Source: Strongyloides papillosus
Taxonomy: Eukaryota > Nematoda > Chromadorea > Rhabditida > Strongyloididae
Length of the DNA stretch: 64,000 nt
Reading direction: 5' to 3'
NCBI GenBank assembly: GCA_005656395.1
Contig: SRSI01000077.1
Location: 806,001 to 870,000, forward strand
The position numbers and the translations under genes are program-made. Within the stretch, counting starts at the first letter, position 1. Each line of letters opens with the position of its first letter. Below the pieces are notes generated by a model, which saw only the letters and a list, made by a program, of their open reading frames with translations, had not been told where the DNA came from and made no database searches. Shown here piece by piece: positions 12,901-23,739 of the stretch.

Positions 12901-14504
12901 AAACAATTATTTTTTTCGTTTTAGAGACAGAATGCATGAAGATGCCATAACATTATCGTCACAGTCTATGCATAGAAATTATTCTGTTAATTCAAATTCA
13001 TATCTAACTACTACCACTAATGAAATAGGAAGTAATCAGGGAAGATCACAACTTCCAGGGGCATGGTTTTATGAAATGGGATCTCATGATGACGACGTTC
13101 TATCACAAGGAAATAATTCTCCAAATAATGAACTAGAAGATTTTAATTTTCAACAACAATTACGTCTTAATATGTCTGGAATTAGAAATATTACGGAAAC
13201 AGTTAATGTTCCTAGTAGTGAACATGTCGCTGAAATTGTTGGACGTCAAGGATGTAAAATTAAAGCTTTACGTGCTAAAACAAACACTTACATTAAAACT
13301 CCAGTTCGTGGAGAAGATCCAATATTTATTGTGACTGGTCGTCCAGAGGATGTCTTTGAAGCTAAAACAGAAATTGAACTAGCTGCTGAACATTTTACAC
13401 AAATAAGAGCTTCAAGAAGACATAGTCAAGGTGGAGCACCAGCTCCAGGTCATGTTACTGCATATGTCCGTGTACCACTTCGTGTTGTTGGTCTTGTTGT
13501 CGGACCAAAAGGAGCTACTATAAAAAGAATTCAACAAGATACACATACGTATATTATAACGCCGAGCCGTGAGAGAGAACCAGTTTTCGAGGTATTTTTT
13601 ATGCCTTTTTGAAGTTATATGAATAATTAATTTTTTTTAGGTTACTGGATTACCACAAAATGTTGAATCAGCTCGCCATGAAATTGAACAACATATTTAT
13701 GAGAGAACAGGAAATATGCCAATAACTGATACTAATCAACAACTCGGTAGTATGGAACTTCAATCAACATTAGCCGCAGCAGCTATCTCAGCGCACCTTG
13801 GGTCATTAAGTTTAAAAGAGAACAGACCCACTTATGGGTCTTTAGCACCAGCTTCCCAAATTCGCCAACAATTGGCTGTCAATGCTAGTTTTTTCGATGT
13901 TAATAATATGTTTGGGGATTTTCCAAGAAATGGAACAGATTTGAATCTTGGTATGTTAGGACTTAATGGGATGAGAAATGGAGGACTAATTAATAAACAA
14001 GGATATTCTAATGGCGGATCACCCATAACCAAGAACTCACAATCTTTTTTTAATCCTATTGATGTTATTACTAGTCCTCAATTAATCACTAACAATGGTC
14101 CTTTAATATCTACAATGGTGCGCAATAACAGTGTGCAGACGTCTTCTATCTCATCAACTGGAAGTTCGCCAACTGAGAATTCTTTCAATCCATGGAATAA
14201 TGGTCCATTTGGTGGGATGGTTAATTGTGATACAGTTAAAAATACTGTGGTTCAAGAGAGCATTTCAGCTGATGGATCTATTAACTCTGCCGTTTCTTCT
14301 TTTGGTGGTAGTTTTGGTTGTGGCCAAACTTCATCTGCATCAAGCACTGGTTCAAGAGACGAAGGTTTATCTGAATCTCCAACTAATGGTTTTGATGGAG
14401 GGGACAAGGATCATTTTGAAATAATGTCTCTTATTTGGAATGATAAATCACAGGGTATTGTCAATGACTTCCCTACGAATGAAGTTTCATTATCTTCTGC
14501 CTAG
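6922..14504 (+). CDS. mex-3: MEX-3 family KH-domain RNA-binding protein
   Basis: Four exons join in frame: 6922-7033, 8072-8192, 12925-13591 and 13641-14504 (587 residues). Two KH domains are clear: KH1 about residues 169-235 with the GRQG loop near 184-187, and KH2 about 255-325 with GPKG near 271-274. The spacing and the wording of the helices are those of MEX-3. MEX-3 proteins bind 3' UTRs and control translation of maternal and germline mRNAs in the cytoplasm. The long C-terminal half is rich in Ser, Asn and Gly and has no RING finger, as in worm rather than vertebrate members. The third-exon junction separates the two strands of KH2. The first two exons code for a low-complexity N-terminus and are supported by splice sites and frame only, so the start is less certain than the KH part. 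The 1.0 and 4.7 kb introns are far longer than others in this window. Confidence 0.9.
7508..7661 (+). ncRNA. Three consecutive hairpins in mex-3 intron 1
   Basis: Within a less AT-rich pocket of the intron there are three perfect or near-perfect stems in 154 nt. The first pairs CGACC (7508-7512) with GGTCG (7525-7529). The second pairs TTGAAACC (7544-7551) with GGTTTCAA (7570-7577). The third pairs GAATATATC (7625-7633) with GATATATTC (7648-7656), extended by CGG/CCG across a 2-nt bulge (7622-7661). This could be a structured non-coding RNA, a microRNA-like precursor or an intronic regulatory structure. The stems are short, so chance is not excluded. I could not fit it convincingly to an H/ACA snoRNA because no lower stem precedes the ACA at 7666-7668. 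Confidence 0.25.
8193..12924 (+). other. Long mex-3 intron
   Basis: This 4.7 kb intron lies between GTAAGT at 8193 and TTTTAG ending at 12924. It contains no protein frame I recognise on either strand; open stretches such as 9518-9721 and 11365-11559 are low-complexity. It holds runs of T and ATT repeats (for example near 8680) and a 9-bp perfect hairpin around 9293-9313. It may carry enhancers, but I see no specific site. Confidence 0.5.
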
Positions 14505-16659
14505 AATTTCATCACCTCCTATGAAGGTTCTTTTTATTTCTCTTTTTTTTCTTTTCATTTATATTTCCTTTTTTTATTATAACGAAAAAAAGAAAGGTAA
14601 AAAAAAGAAGAAGAAATTTTATATTATAATTCAAATATTATGTAAAAAAGATACAATGAAAATTTTATTATTTCCATAAATAAGTATAGGAAAAAAAGAC
14701 AATACTTATTTCTGGAGCACCTCAAATGTGGCGGGTGAAGCCTTTTTAGAGCTTTTTCTAATTTTTATTTTGTTAATGGACAAAAGAATATTGCTAAATT
14801 TTTATTTCATATTTTTTTGTATTTTTGAACGCTAGCAGTATAAAGTAAAGTAAGAAAATTATATGTACTTATTCTATTCAATTTTTATATAACAATAATT
14901 AAAAAGTTTTGAATTGTCAAATATTTAAACTAAAATGAAATTTTATTACTTTTGTTTTGTATCTTTACTTATCCCTCATTCCATTTAGTCTTAATGCGTG
15001 TAATTTTAAAAGATTATCGTAGAAATTATTATTTATTTCTTTATTTTGGAAAATATATTTAAAAATATTGTCATACATTGTTCTGTTCTCCTGCCCAATA
15101 AAAAAGTTAATCTGTTTAAATTGTTTTATCTTTTTTTTTACCATAAATAAAGTAATTTTCTTCAATTATGAATATGTTTTTACACTTGGGTAAAACAAGA
15201 GTCATTTTAACAATTATTATGAACTTCATTTTTAAAAAAATAAAAACAAACCAAAAGCTAATACATGCAATTAATATTAATTAAATCAAGTCTTATACTT
15301 TTACTTTATAAAATTAGAAACAAACAAACAAAATTAAAAAAAAAAGTTTTTGTATAATATGGAAAGGTAGAAGAAAAGTATAATTTGTCATACTTGTGTT
15401 AAAAAATTGTTCGATTATTATTTATAGTTATACTTTAATTGCTTTATTCTAAAAGTTTTAATAAAAAGAGGACAGATTTAGTTACAATTACAATGAAATT
15501 GTTTGTTAATATAGTCACATGTGAGATGACATACACCAACTGGCATTTTGAATGTCAAATGAATTTGTATAGTCCTATTTGAAATCTATGTTTATTGTTT
15601 TATATCTTCTTTTTCATTCAAAATCATCATTCAAATTTGCACGTTTAGTTATTAACTAGTATTCTATGGACTTTGTAGTGTAATAAATATTATCATTTTT
15701 ATCATGTGTTTGGTATCAAAATATGTAATTAAAAACAATGCTGTTGTTTAACATATTTTTACTCACAAATTCCATTTATGTAATATTCAAACATTAAATA
15801 TAGAATGAATTTAAAATACTTGATGAAAGCATGGTCTTTGATAATTCAATTATTTTAAAGGTTATTTAAATTATACTACTATAAGATTGTTATTTGATTT
15901 TTAAAAGAAATTCAATTTAATAAAGAGTTTATATGTACCGTGTTTTTGTCTGCACTCGAAAGAAACACATGCGCACAAACTCTGGCGTTTATTATATGCA
16001 TAATTAGAGTAAATTGTAAATAATTTAATATAATTATAACTAAAATTGGTTATTGTTAAATTAAATTGTTAATTAAAATAAATATTTTATTCTTTTAGCT
16101 TTCAATTAATTGAAAAATATTAAAAATAGAAATATCAGCATTGTTTTTTTTATTAAAAAAGAAAAGATTTTTTAAAATATATTATATTTTCTTTATTAAA
16201 TTAATTACTATAAAAATTTTAAATTTATTCATTTCTAATTAATTTTTGAAAACTGATAATACTAAACTATTAAAAAGATTAAAATAGTAATAATGATAAG
16301 AGTAAATTGATCAAAACAAAGTTTTATGATATAATATATACAATTGATAATATAATGATTTGTTTTCGTAATATTATAAATGGAATATTTGTTTTAATAT
16401 ATTGAACTTCACTTTACCAAAGAAAAAGATATATCAAATTCTTTGACATTTCCAAAAAAACATCCATCAATATATTAACGTCTCATCTCACTTTTATAAT
16501 TTTACAAAATTTTATGTATGCAATTCTTCAAGAGTACTTAATCATCTGGATAAATAAATGTTTCTAGACATCTTAACAAATATGGGTGTGATCTTTAATA
16601 TGTGATAAATGTATAGAAAACGTGCAATATTTAATATTATATCTTTTACAATTATTTCA
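14505..16659. other. mex-3 3' UTR and AT-rich spacer
   Basis: The first few hundred bases after the mex-3 stop are probably its 3' UTR, beginning with T-rich and A/G-rich tracts. The rest is AT-rich spacer with A- and T-homopolymers. No coding frame is supported on either strand. Confidence 0.5.
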
Positions 16660-17113
16660 ATGCTGCCTTCTTCTTTAAAAAGGCGTGGTCAAGAAAGTAT
16701 GAATCAGATATATAAAAGAGTAGAAGGTATTTGTTTGCCAGATCAGATTAGCTTTACTATTAAACTAATAAACTTTAATATTCTATACTATTCATTATGA
16801 ACTTTACCAAAACAGTTTCTCAAAGAGTTCTTACTGCTCTTGAAAAGGCCAAGATTGTTTGTTGGTTTGAAGAAACTAACTCTTTTGCTATTGTTAAGAG
16901 ACGGTATATAATAAAACTACAATATAATTTATACATTTTTTTAGTTATGTTTCTGAATTTGGAATGGAACCACCAAGTGTAGAACTTGTAAAAAACTTAC
17001 ACAAAAGGTTTCTTGAAACTGGAAATGTTGCTGATGTTCCATCAAAAGATACTATACCAATGGGTGTTCTTCACAAACCATTTAACTTTGGTGGATCTCC
17101 AGCTCATATGTAG
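16660..17113 (+). CDS. Short helix-turn-helix (DUF4817-like) protein
   Basis: A three-exon model, 16660-16726, 16816-16903 and 16945-17113, gives about 107 residues in frame. Residues about 24-75 read like the DUF4817 helix-turn-helix domain: a VLTALEKAKIVCWF helix, then a PPSVELVKNLHKRFLETG recognition-type helix. This domain is related to the DNA-binding heads of transposases and is common in invertebrate genomes. No catalytic domain follows; the protein ends about 30 residues later. It could be a domesticated transposase fragment or a small DNA-binding protein. The second intron is well supported because the helix continues across it. The first exon and the start are tentative. Confidence 0.5.
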
Positions 17114-17890
17114 AAAAGAGCTATACTCCCAATTTTTAGAGCTAGCATTTTAATCAATGTACATAATTTGTATTTATCAAAAAGTAACATTTACTACTTT
17201 GTATGACAGTTATTTAATATTTTTTAAGTGTCTTCCACAATTAATCTGATATTTTTTTAACGTTGTTATTATAAATAAGTAATCAAATAAATATATAGCC
17301 TTAATTGTTTTATATAAAGTAACATATACTATTTTAAATGTTTATTTCTTTTTGTACCTATATTTGGAGGATGATCAATGTCAGCTGACCCTCTTTTTAA
17401 TAAATAAAATTGTTCATTTTGCAACATAAAGTAATTGTTTTTGTAGAATTTTTAAAATCTAAAAATATTTTCCAACAATTAATTTGATATCATTATGAAA
17501 TAAACTATTTTTTAACATAGAATTTTAATATATTATTATACTTTATTTCAATATTGTTCTGTAAATAATCAAATAATTTTACGACTTTACGGAAAAATAT
17601 ATGCTTTTTAAAATGTAAAAGATGATTTGAATGAAATATTTAAATTATTAAAGCAGTTGCATCTGGTTTACCAATGTAAATTATAAGTATTTATACAAGT
17701 AATAATGCTATTACAAATTAACAAAATTTATATTTTTAACCTTAAAACAAGTAAAATAAAAGTATAATTGCAATACTAAATTGATGAATTTTGTCAAGGA
17801 AAAAATGAATAACTTTTCATAAATATTATTGTTAAAAAATGTCAAATTATTAAATTTATTAACAAAAGAAAGATAAAAATAAAAGGAAAA
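17114..17890. other. Convergent 3' spacer
   Basis: This spacer lies between the stop of the helix-turn-helix gene (+) and the stop of the septin (-). It is AT-rich with no open frame of interest, and presumably holds both 3' UTRs. Confidence 0.5.
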
Positions 17891-19152
17891 TTATTTTTTT
17901 TCAGACTCAGTATATGCCGTATTTTCTAATGAACACTGATTTTTAAAACCCTCTATTAGACCACTGACACTTCCTTCTAAGTTTTTGAGTCTTTCTTTTT
18001 TTTCAAAAAGCTCATCTTTTAATTTTGCCTCAAATTCTTTTAGTTGAAATTCTTTTTCTTTTAATTGAACTTCTCTATTAAGTACACGTTCTTCAAATAC
18101 TTTATCCATATTTAATTTTTGCTTGTTAAATTCATTCTCTAGTTCAAGGATTTTTTCTTCTACCTCCAAAACTGGACCATGCGATCCTATGGAATTTTTA
18201 AATCCATTTAATAGTCGATTGTAACGATAATTTTCATAATGAACACAATGCGTTTCCTCTACAAAATCTATAAAATGTTTCTTGAGGATTATATCTCTCA
18301 AAAAAATAAAATCATTATGATCTAGATTTTCAACTTCAACAATACCCCATGGATATTTACGTACTCGTATTAAATGACCATTTTTATCTTTAACCACACT
18401 ATTAGAGCATACAATACCAAAAGGAACTCTTATATATGGTTTTAAAGCATCTTGACGTACTGACTCCCCTATTGGAAATTCGTAAATCTTTATATCATTT
18501 TCTTTTATATCATTTAAAATCTAAAAAACATCGTTAAGTACAATAAATTAAAAATTCTTACAGTTGACTTAAAAAGTGCTAACTCTGAAGAGGTTAGAGT
18601 ATCTGATTTAGCAATAACAGGAACAATGTTAATTTTATCGTGCAATTTTTTCATAAATTTTATATCTATTTCAGATAATGAATGTCCAGATGGTGGTATA
18701 AAATACAAACACAGATGTATACGTTTATCTTCAATCTTCGTCTTTCTTTCAATTTTATTCTCTTCATCCATATATTCAGCAAATCGTGAATCAACAAAAT
18801 CAGCAATTGGTTTCCAGCAGAATGAATTGTTAATGGAATTTCCAAATCCAGGTGTATCAATTAAAGTAAGTTTTAACTTAATTTTATTTTCTACAATGTA
18901 AAAAGTTCTTTCATTGATCTTTGTTGTTGAAGGTAACGGTTTTCCTTCGTATTCAGAAAGATCTGTTTGAAGTAATGTATTTATAAAGGTTGACTTTCCT
19001 AACCCACTTTGGCCTACAACCATCAACGAAAATTGAAAGCCATTCTTTACAGCATGTCGAAAAAGTTGATTTGTATAACCCGCAATTCCAACATATTCAC
19101 TTTCATTAACTGGATATTTTGAGGTATTACGTCGTAAAATTCGTGCACACAT
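17891..19152 (-). CDS. Septin GTPase, copy A
   Basis: Two exons, 19152-18562 and 18520-17891, give 406 residues. G1 is GQSGLGKS at about 47-54, G3 is DTPG at 99-102 and G4 is AKSD at 181-184. The septin-unique element follows (YPWGIVEVEN, then HNDF and HYENYR) and then a charged coiled coil of about 90 residues. Septins polymerise into filaments that guide cytokinesis and organise the cell cortex. The start follows an acceptor-like TTTTTAACAG 2 nt upstream, consistent with trans-splicing. The gene lies 252 nt downstream of a second, diverged septin on the same strand with its intron at the equivalent place, so the two arose by tandem duplication. C. elegans has two septins, UNC-59 and UNC-61; I cannot assign which is which. 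Confidence 0.9.
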
Positions 19153-19404
19153 TTCTGTTAAAAATAATTTTAATTCTTTTAATTGCCCAAAGTTGTGTTC
19201 ATTTTTCCACTAATTACGATACCATGTTCCGGATAAGATATAATCAAACTACTTTTTAAATGTTAAGACACAAAGATATAGTTAATGGAAAAAAATATAT
19301 ATATAGAATTTTGAACTAGTATTAAGCGGTAAAATGAGGTAAAAATATTAATTAATTATAATGATTATTTTTTGGAACATTCGAATACTTTTTTCAAAAT
19401 TTTT

Positions 19405-20572
19405 TTAAATATCGTATGCTGTTGGGGAATGTTTGTGATGACAGACAAACAAAGATGGACAAGAAATTTTTATTTTTTCCACTTCTTTTGATAATTTTTC
19501 CAATCTTCGTTTTTTATTGTCAAGGACATTTATCTTCTCATTAATTATTATATCAAGTTGTCTTTCCTTTTTTTCAATTATATTTATACGTTTTTTAACA
19601 CTATCCGCAAATACTTGTTCCTTTTTTCCCATTATTTTATCATAATCATTTTTTTCAATAACTTGTGACAATTTTGTATATCTATAATTTTCATAATGAA
19701 CATTGTTTGTATCTAATATTAAATCAATTAAATGCTTTTTCATTAGATTATTTTTTAAGAGAACAAAATCATTATGATCCAAATTATCAACTTCAACTTG
19801 ACCCCAGGGATATTGACGGACTCTTATTTTTAAACCATTTTTGTCAATGATCGCATTGGTACTACAAACAATAGCGTATGGTAAATGTCTTGTTTCTGTA
19901 TTTTCAACAGTAGTACTATCTTCAGGAAAATTATAAATTTTTATACCTTCATTATGTATATCATTAATAATCTTTCAAATAAATGAGTGTAAAGTAATTT
20001 TAACTTACCGTTTGTTTAAATTTATCTAATTCAGTTTTTGTTAAAGTGTCTGCTTTGCTAATAATTGGGATTAAATTTACTTTGTCATGCAGTTTTTTAA
20101 TACATTTTTTATCAATTTCTTTCATCCCGTGACCATTTGGATTAATAAAATATAAACAAACATGTATTCTTGTATCAGGAATTTTGATAGGTCTATATAT
20201 TTTTAATTCTCTATTTAAATATTCTGAGTTTTTTTTATCAATATATTCAACTAATGGTCTCCAACAATAACAATTATTAATTTGATTTCCAAATCCAGGA
20301 GTATCTACAAGTGTGATTTTTACGCGAGTATTCTCTTCTACCAAATAAAAAGTTCTTTCTTGAATGACTTTTGTTGTAGAAAGTGTTTTTAATTGACCAA
20401 TGTTAGAAAGAAATAAATTGTTAATAAATGTTGTTTTCCCCAACCCTGTTTCACCAACCACCATGATATTAAACTCAAAACCATCTCTTTGAAATCTACG
20501 AAATAGTTGATTTTTATAATCAGCAATACCAATACATTCCAATGTTGGCCTAACACCCTCAAAATTACTCAT
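19405..20572 (-). CDS. Septin GTPase, copy B
   Basis: Two exons, 20572-20009 and 19971-19405, give 376 residues. G1 is GETGLGKT at about 40-47, G3 is DTPG at 90-93 and G4 is SKAD. The septin-unique element reads YPWGQVEVDN, then HNDF and HYENYR, followed by a shorter lysine-rich coiled coil and a tail with clustered Cys and His. The intron falls just after the G4 region, as in its neighbour copy A. The start is 6 nt behind TTTTTCTTCAG, a strong spliced-leader acceptor candidate. Two non-identical septins side by side could form the hetero-oligomer expected for septin filaments; that pairing is inference. Confidence 0.9.
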
Positions 20573-20759
20573 TATCTCCTGAAGAAAAATAAAAAAAATG
20601 CATTTTAAAATTTTTTTATTTATAAGAGCAATAATTTTAATATAAAAATTTAATATTCTTGATATTAATTAACAAAACCACCAGGTGTAAGATTGCAAAA
20701 CACACAAAGTGACATATGCAAGCATAAAAAAATATAAATTAAAATTAAAGATCTTATAT

Positions 20760-22354
20760 TCATGTTCTACTAGTTACAGACTTCTTAGCTCCACTCCAGT
20801 ATTCAGTAACACGGTCAACAAACTTCTCTCTATCGTTGATAAGAAGAACAACGAGATCAGCAACCTTTTCAAATATAGGTGTAAAGAATTCTACAAGCCA
20901 CTCAGCAATACTAAAGACACTATCAATTATAAATCGAAGAGTGTCAACAGCCGCCTTCTTAAATGCCTCAACATATTTGAATCCCTCCTTGTTGTACCAT
21001 TTTTGAATAGAAACAGTCTTAAAAATAATATTAAAAAAACAACAGCAACAAACTCACTCCTTCGTTAGCAACTCTTTGGATGAATAACGCACATGAAACA
21101 GTTTTCGTGTGAACAAAATTTGTAACAGAAACAAGGTAATCCTTAACTCCAATTTCATCTAACTTTTTACTTACAAAGTTTAATTTTGGAAGAACAAACT
21201 TGTCATAACTACCAACAACAGCTCTATTTAAGTTTGAACCAAGAGTTGGAACAAAAGTCTTTGTTTCTAAACTTTTCAAGGCATCCTTACAGAAAAACTC
21301 AGAGCGCGGGAGAAAAACACTTTTTGGTGACTTAGAGTACTGATGACAATTATATCCAAGCAAAAGCGAGTAAATCAATCCAACAATAACCGAAAATCTT
21401 ACTAACCCGGAAACCAGGCTCCATAAAAATCCACAAGCTAAATTAGAAAACAAAAATTAATGCATATACAAAAAAAACTTACTCTTTGATAGCATTATTT
21501 GATCTTACTTATGATTTAAAATAATGTATATTTTATTACAATAATCTACTTAAAAACAGCTAAAGCGACTTTATACCAAAACTACTATATATGTATAAAA
21601 AAAATAATGCTATCGAAGAGAAAATTTTAAAAAGTCATCTAATACACCTACCGCCTCTACTTTTTGTTGTTATCTTCTTACCACCATTCTTTTTGTTCCC
21701 CTCTCTAAACAGTTCTTCATTTGAATCGCTATTCCTATCATTTTTTAGAGAGGCTTTTTTTTTGGGTTGTTGTTTGTCTGCCTTGTTCTTGTCTTTGCTT
21801 ATCATGTTTTGATTGATAAGGTTGTTAACTTCCTTTAAAGCTTCTTTGTTTTTTTTCTTATTCATGTTTCTAGCATCCTTATTCTCAGCATCTTTCTTTT
21901 CCTTACATTTTTGCATGTAGGTAACAATGTTTACAGCCGATAATTCGTATTGCTTGTTTCCCTGGTGTTTTCCTGCAGCCATTAAAAGATTTTCATTCAA
22001 CGGATTTCCAGAGATGTCAAGCCACTTAAGATTTTGCAATCTCCCAAAAGATAATGGCAAGTCTTTTAGTTTGTTATCAAAAAGATCAAGTTTCCTTAGA
22101 TTAACTAAAGCCCCAAAATTCTCGGGAAGAACAGTTAATTGATTCTTGCTTAAATCAATTTTTGTCAATTTTACCAAAAGACAAAAATCATTAGAAAGAC
22201 TTGAAATTAAATTCGATGACAAATCAATCGTTGATAAAGATGGTAGAGTTACCAAATCTTTATATAACGGAGGATGAGTGAGCTTCAAAGACGATACATC
22301 AAGATCTCCATCATCAAAACAATCTTTCAATTCTTTAAGAGTGAGAACAACCAT
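20760..22354 (-). CDS. LRRC59: LRRC59-like leucine-rich repeat ER membrane protein
   Basis: The preferred model has exons 22354-21652, 21437-21058 and 21017-20760 (446 residues). Leucine-rich repeats span about residues 35-125, and their wording (DLSSN, DLSKNQL, LDLFDNKL, NLKWLDISGNPL) follows LRRC59. A lysine-rich segment comes next, then a membrane span at about 240-262, the position expected from vertebrate LRRC59. LRRC59 is an ER membrane protein that binds ribosomes and translocon factors. The tail beyond the membrane is about 180 residues, much longer than the vertebrate tail of about 40. If intron 1 is not used, the first exon runs on only to a stop at 21635. The alternative is two genes, a tailless LRR protein and a small membrane protein starting with a 13-nt exon at 21495-21483; phase and membrane-span position favour one gene. 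A spliced-leader-type acceptor, TTCTATTTTAG, is 4 nt before the start. Confidence 0.75.
21483..21618. repeat. Inverted repeat inside LRRC59 intron 1
   Basis: The arm at 21483-21500 and the arm at 21601-21618 are reverse complements at 17 of 18 positions. They are separated by 100 nt. In the minus-strand transcript both lie in the 214-nt first intron of the LRRC59-like gene, so folding would bring the donor and acceptor regions together. Confidence 0.6.
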
Positions 22355-22645
22355 AATACTAAAATAGAAGTAGAATTAATGAAATAGTGATGCAATCAAC
22401 TATATAAAACAAAGATATTTTGAATAGAAAATACGATTACAGGATGGGCACCTCCAACACAGACATAAGGGATCGTGACGAGAGTCAAATATAAAATTTA
22501 TAAAAAAAAAAGTGCATTTTAGTTTATTAAGGAATTTAATGGATAAAACCAGTAAAAGCGTAAAGTAAGAGATAAAAGGTTGCTTTCTTAAAATAGCAGC
22601 TACAATAAATAAATTAAAAAATAAGGGAAATTGAGACAAAAAACT

Positions 22646-23460
22646 TTATAATTCCCCATGATGAGATTTATCTTTCTTTATCTTCAGGGTGGCTTCTTTT
22701 TTTGCTTTCCTCTTTTGTTCTAGCTCTTCTTCCATCTTTAAGGAGGCCTCTCTAATTAGATTTTCCTTGATATTTGTAATGTCATAGGGATTGTGGTAGT
22801 CAGCTTCTCTAGGTATAATTTTCAATTCCTGAGCAAATAAATGAAACATCTTTAGAGTTCCATCGTCGTAAAGATGTGAGAAATTTTTAGCAAAAGTATA
22901 AGCCCAATTTACAGCATTTTTAAATTCAATATCTTTGTTATATTTAATACCACTTTGTAAAGGAAATCGCAAGGTAATGTCACCAAAAAAGGCAATATTT
23001 TCCAGAACTCGGGAAAACTTATCTCGAATAGTTGATTTGTCAGATAAAACTTCATCTATATTATTCATTTCGATAGTTGACAATATTTGCATATCCTCCA
23101 TAAATACTTTTCTTATGGCGTTAATCAATTGTTTTACTGTATCTTTTTGTTTTTTGTAGTCTTTCTGTTTAGACAAACTTTGTATACTATTTAATTGTTC
23201 GCGTCTTTTTATGCGTAGCAATTCAGAATCTAAAAGGTAGAGGTAAAATTTTGTTAGTAAATTAAAAACGTACATTGCTTTGATGGGCTTTCAGATTCAT
23301 ATTTAGAATGAGCTTCTTTTGTAATTTCTTTATGGTTGATGGGCTGATGTACCTTTTCATGATTATTATGATTATGATGAGGATCGACTGCCAAATAAGC
23401 AAATCTAATGTATAGAATAAAAAATTGTAGTAAAACAAACGTTCTGCGGCAAAATAACAT
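22646..23460 (-). CDS. CCDC134: CCDC134-like ER lumen protein
   Basis: Two exons, 23460-23274 and 23229-22646, give 256 residues. A hydrophobic signal peptide covers about residues 1-24. The exon junction restores YSELLRIKRREQL, and the later ENIAFFGDITLRFP block is the hallmark of CCDC134. A second conserved block, AQELKIIP, follows. The C-terminus is a highly charged coiled coil ending in HGEL, a KDEL-type ER-retrieval signal; the vertebrate protein ends in a similar SEL tail. CCDC134 is a resident of the secretory pathway linked to folding and glycosylation control of the ER chaperone GRP94. It lies 279 nt downstream of La and 291 nt upstream of the LRRC59-like gene, all on the same strand. 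Confidence 0.85.
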
Positions 23461-23739
23461 TATAAATATGTTTCAATAATCAACATATGATGCGTTGGTA
23501 TGCGAAATACAAACAAGCCATATTGATACCATTCACCAATTGGTGTTTACTTAATTATGTAAGAGAAAATTACCTATAGATATTGAATATACGCACGTTT
23601 AATTATAAACTTGAAAATACTCTTTATTACAAAACTTATCTATAAAACAAATGGAAATAAAAAACTCTGAGTATCGATTTGAACAAAAAAAATTAAATAG
23701 ACATAACAATACTCAAAAACAAAAAACGAAATTCGTGTG

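Noticed and set aside
14965..15165. Minus-strand frame of 66 codons after mex-3
   Set aside because: Lysine/phenylalanine-rich AT artefact without homology.
18626..18901. Plus-strand frame opposite septin A
   Set aside because: Antisense shadow of the conserved GTPase domain.
20760..21495. Separate small membrane gene (MIC13/QIL1-like) starting with a 13-nt exon
   Set aside because: A YNKEGFKYV segment recalls MIC13, but joining to the LRR exon keeps phase, uses a good donor and puts the membrane span where LRRC59 has it.
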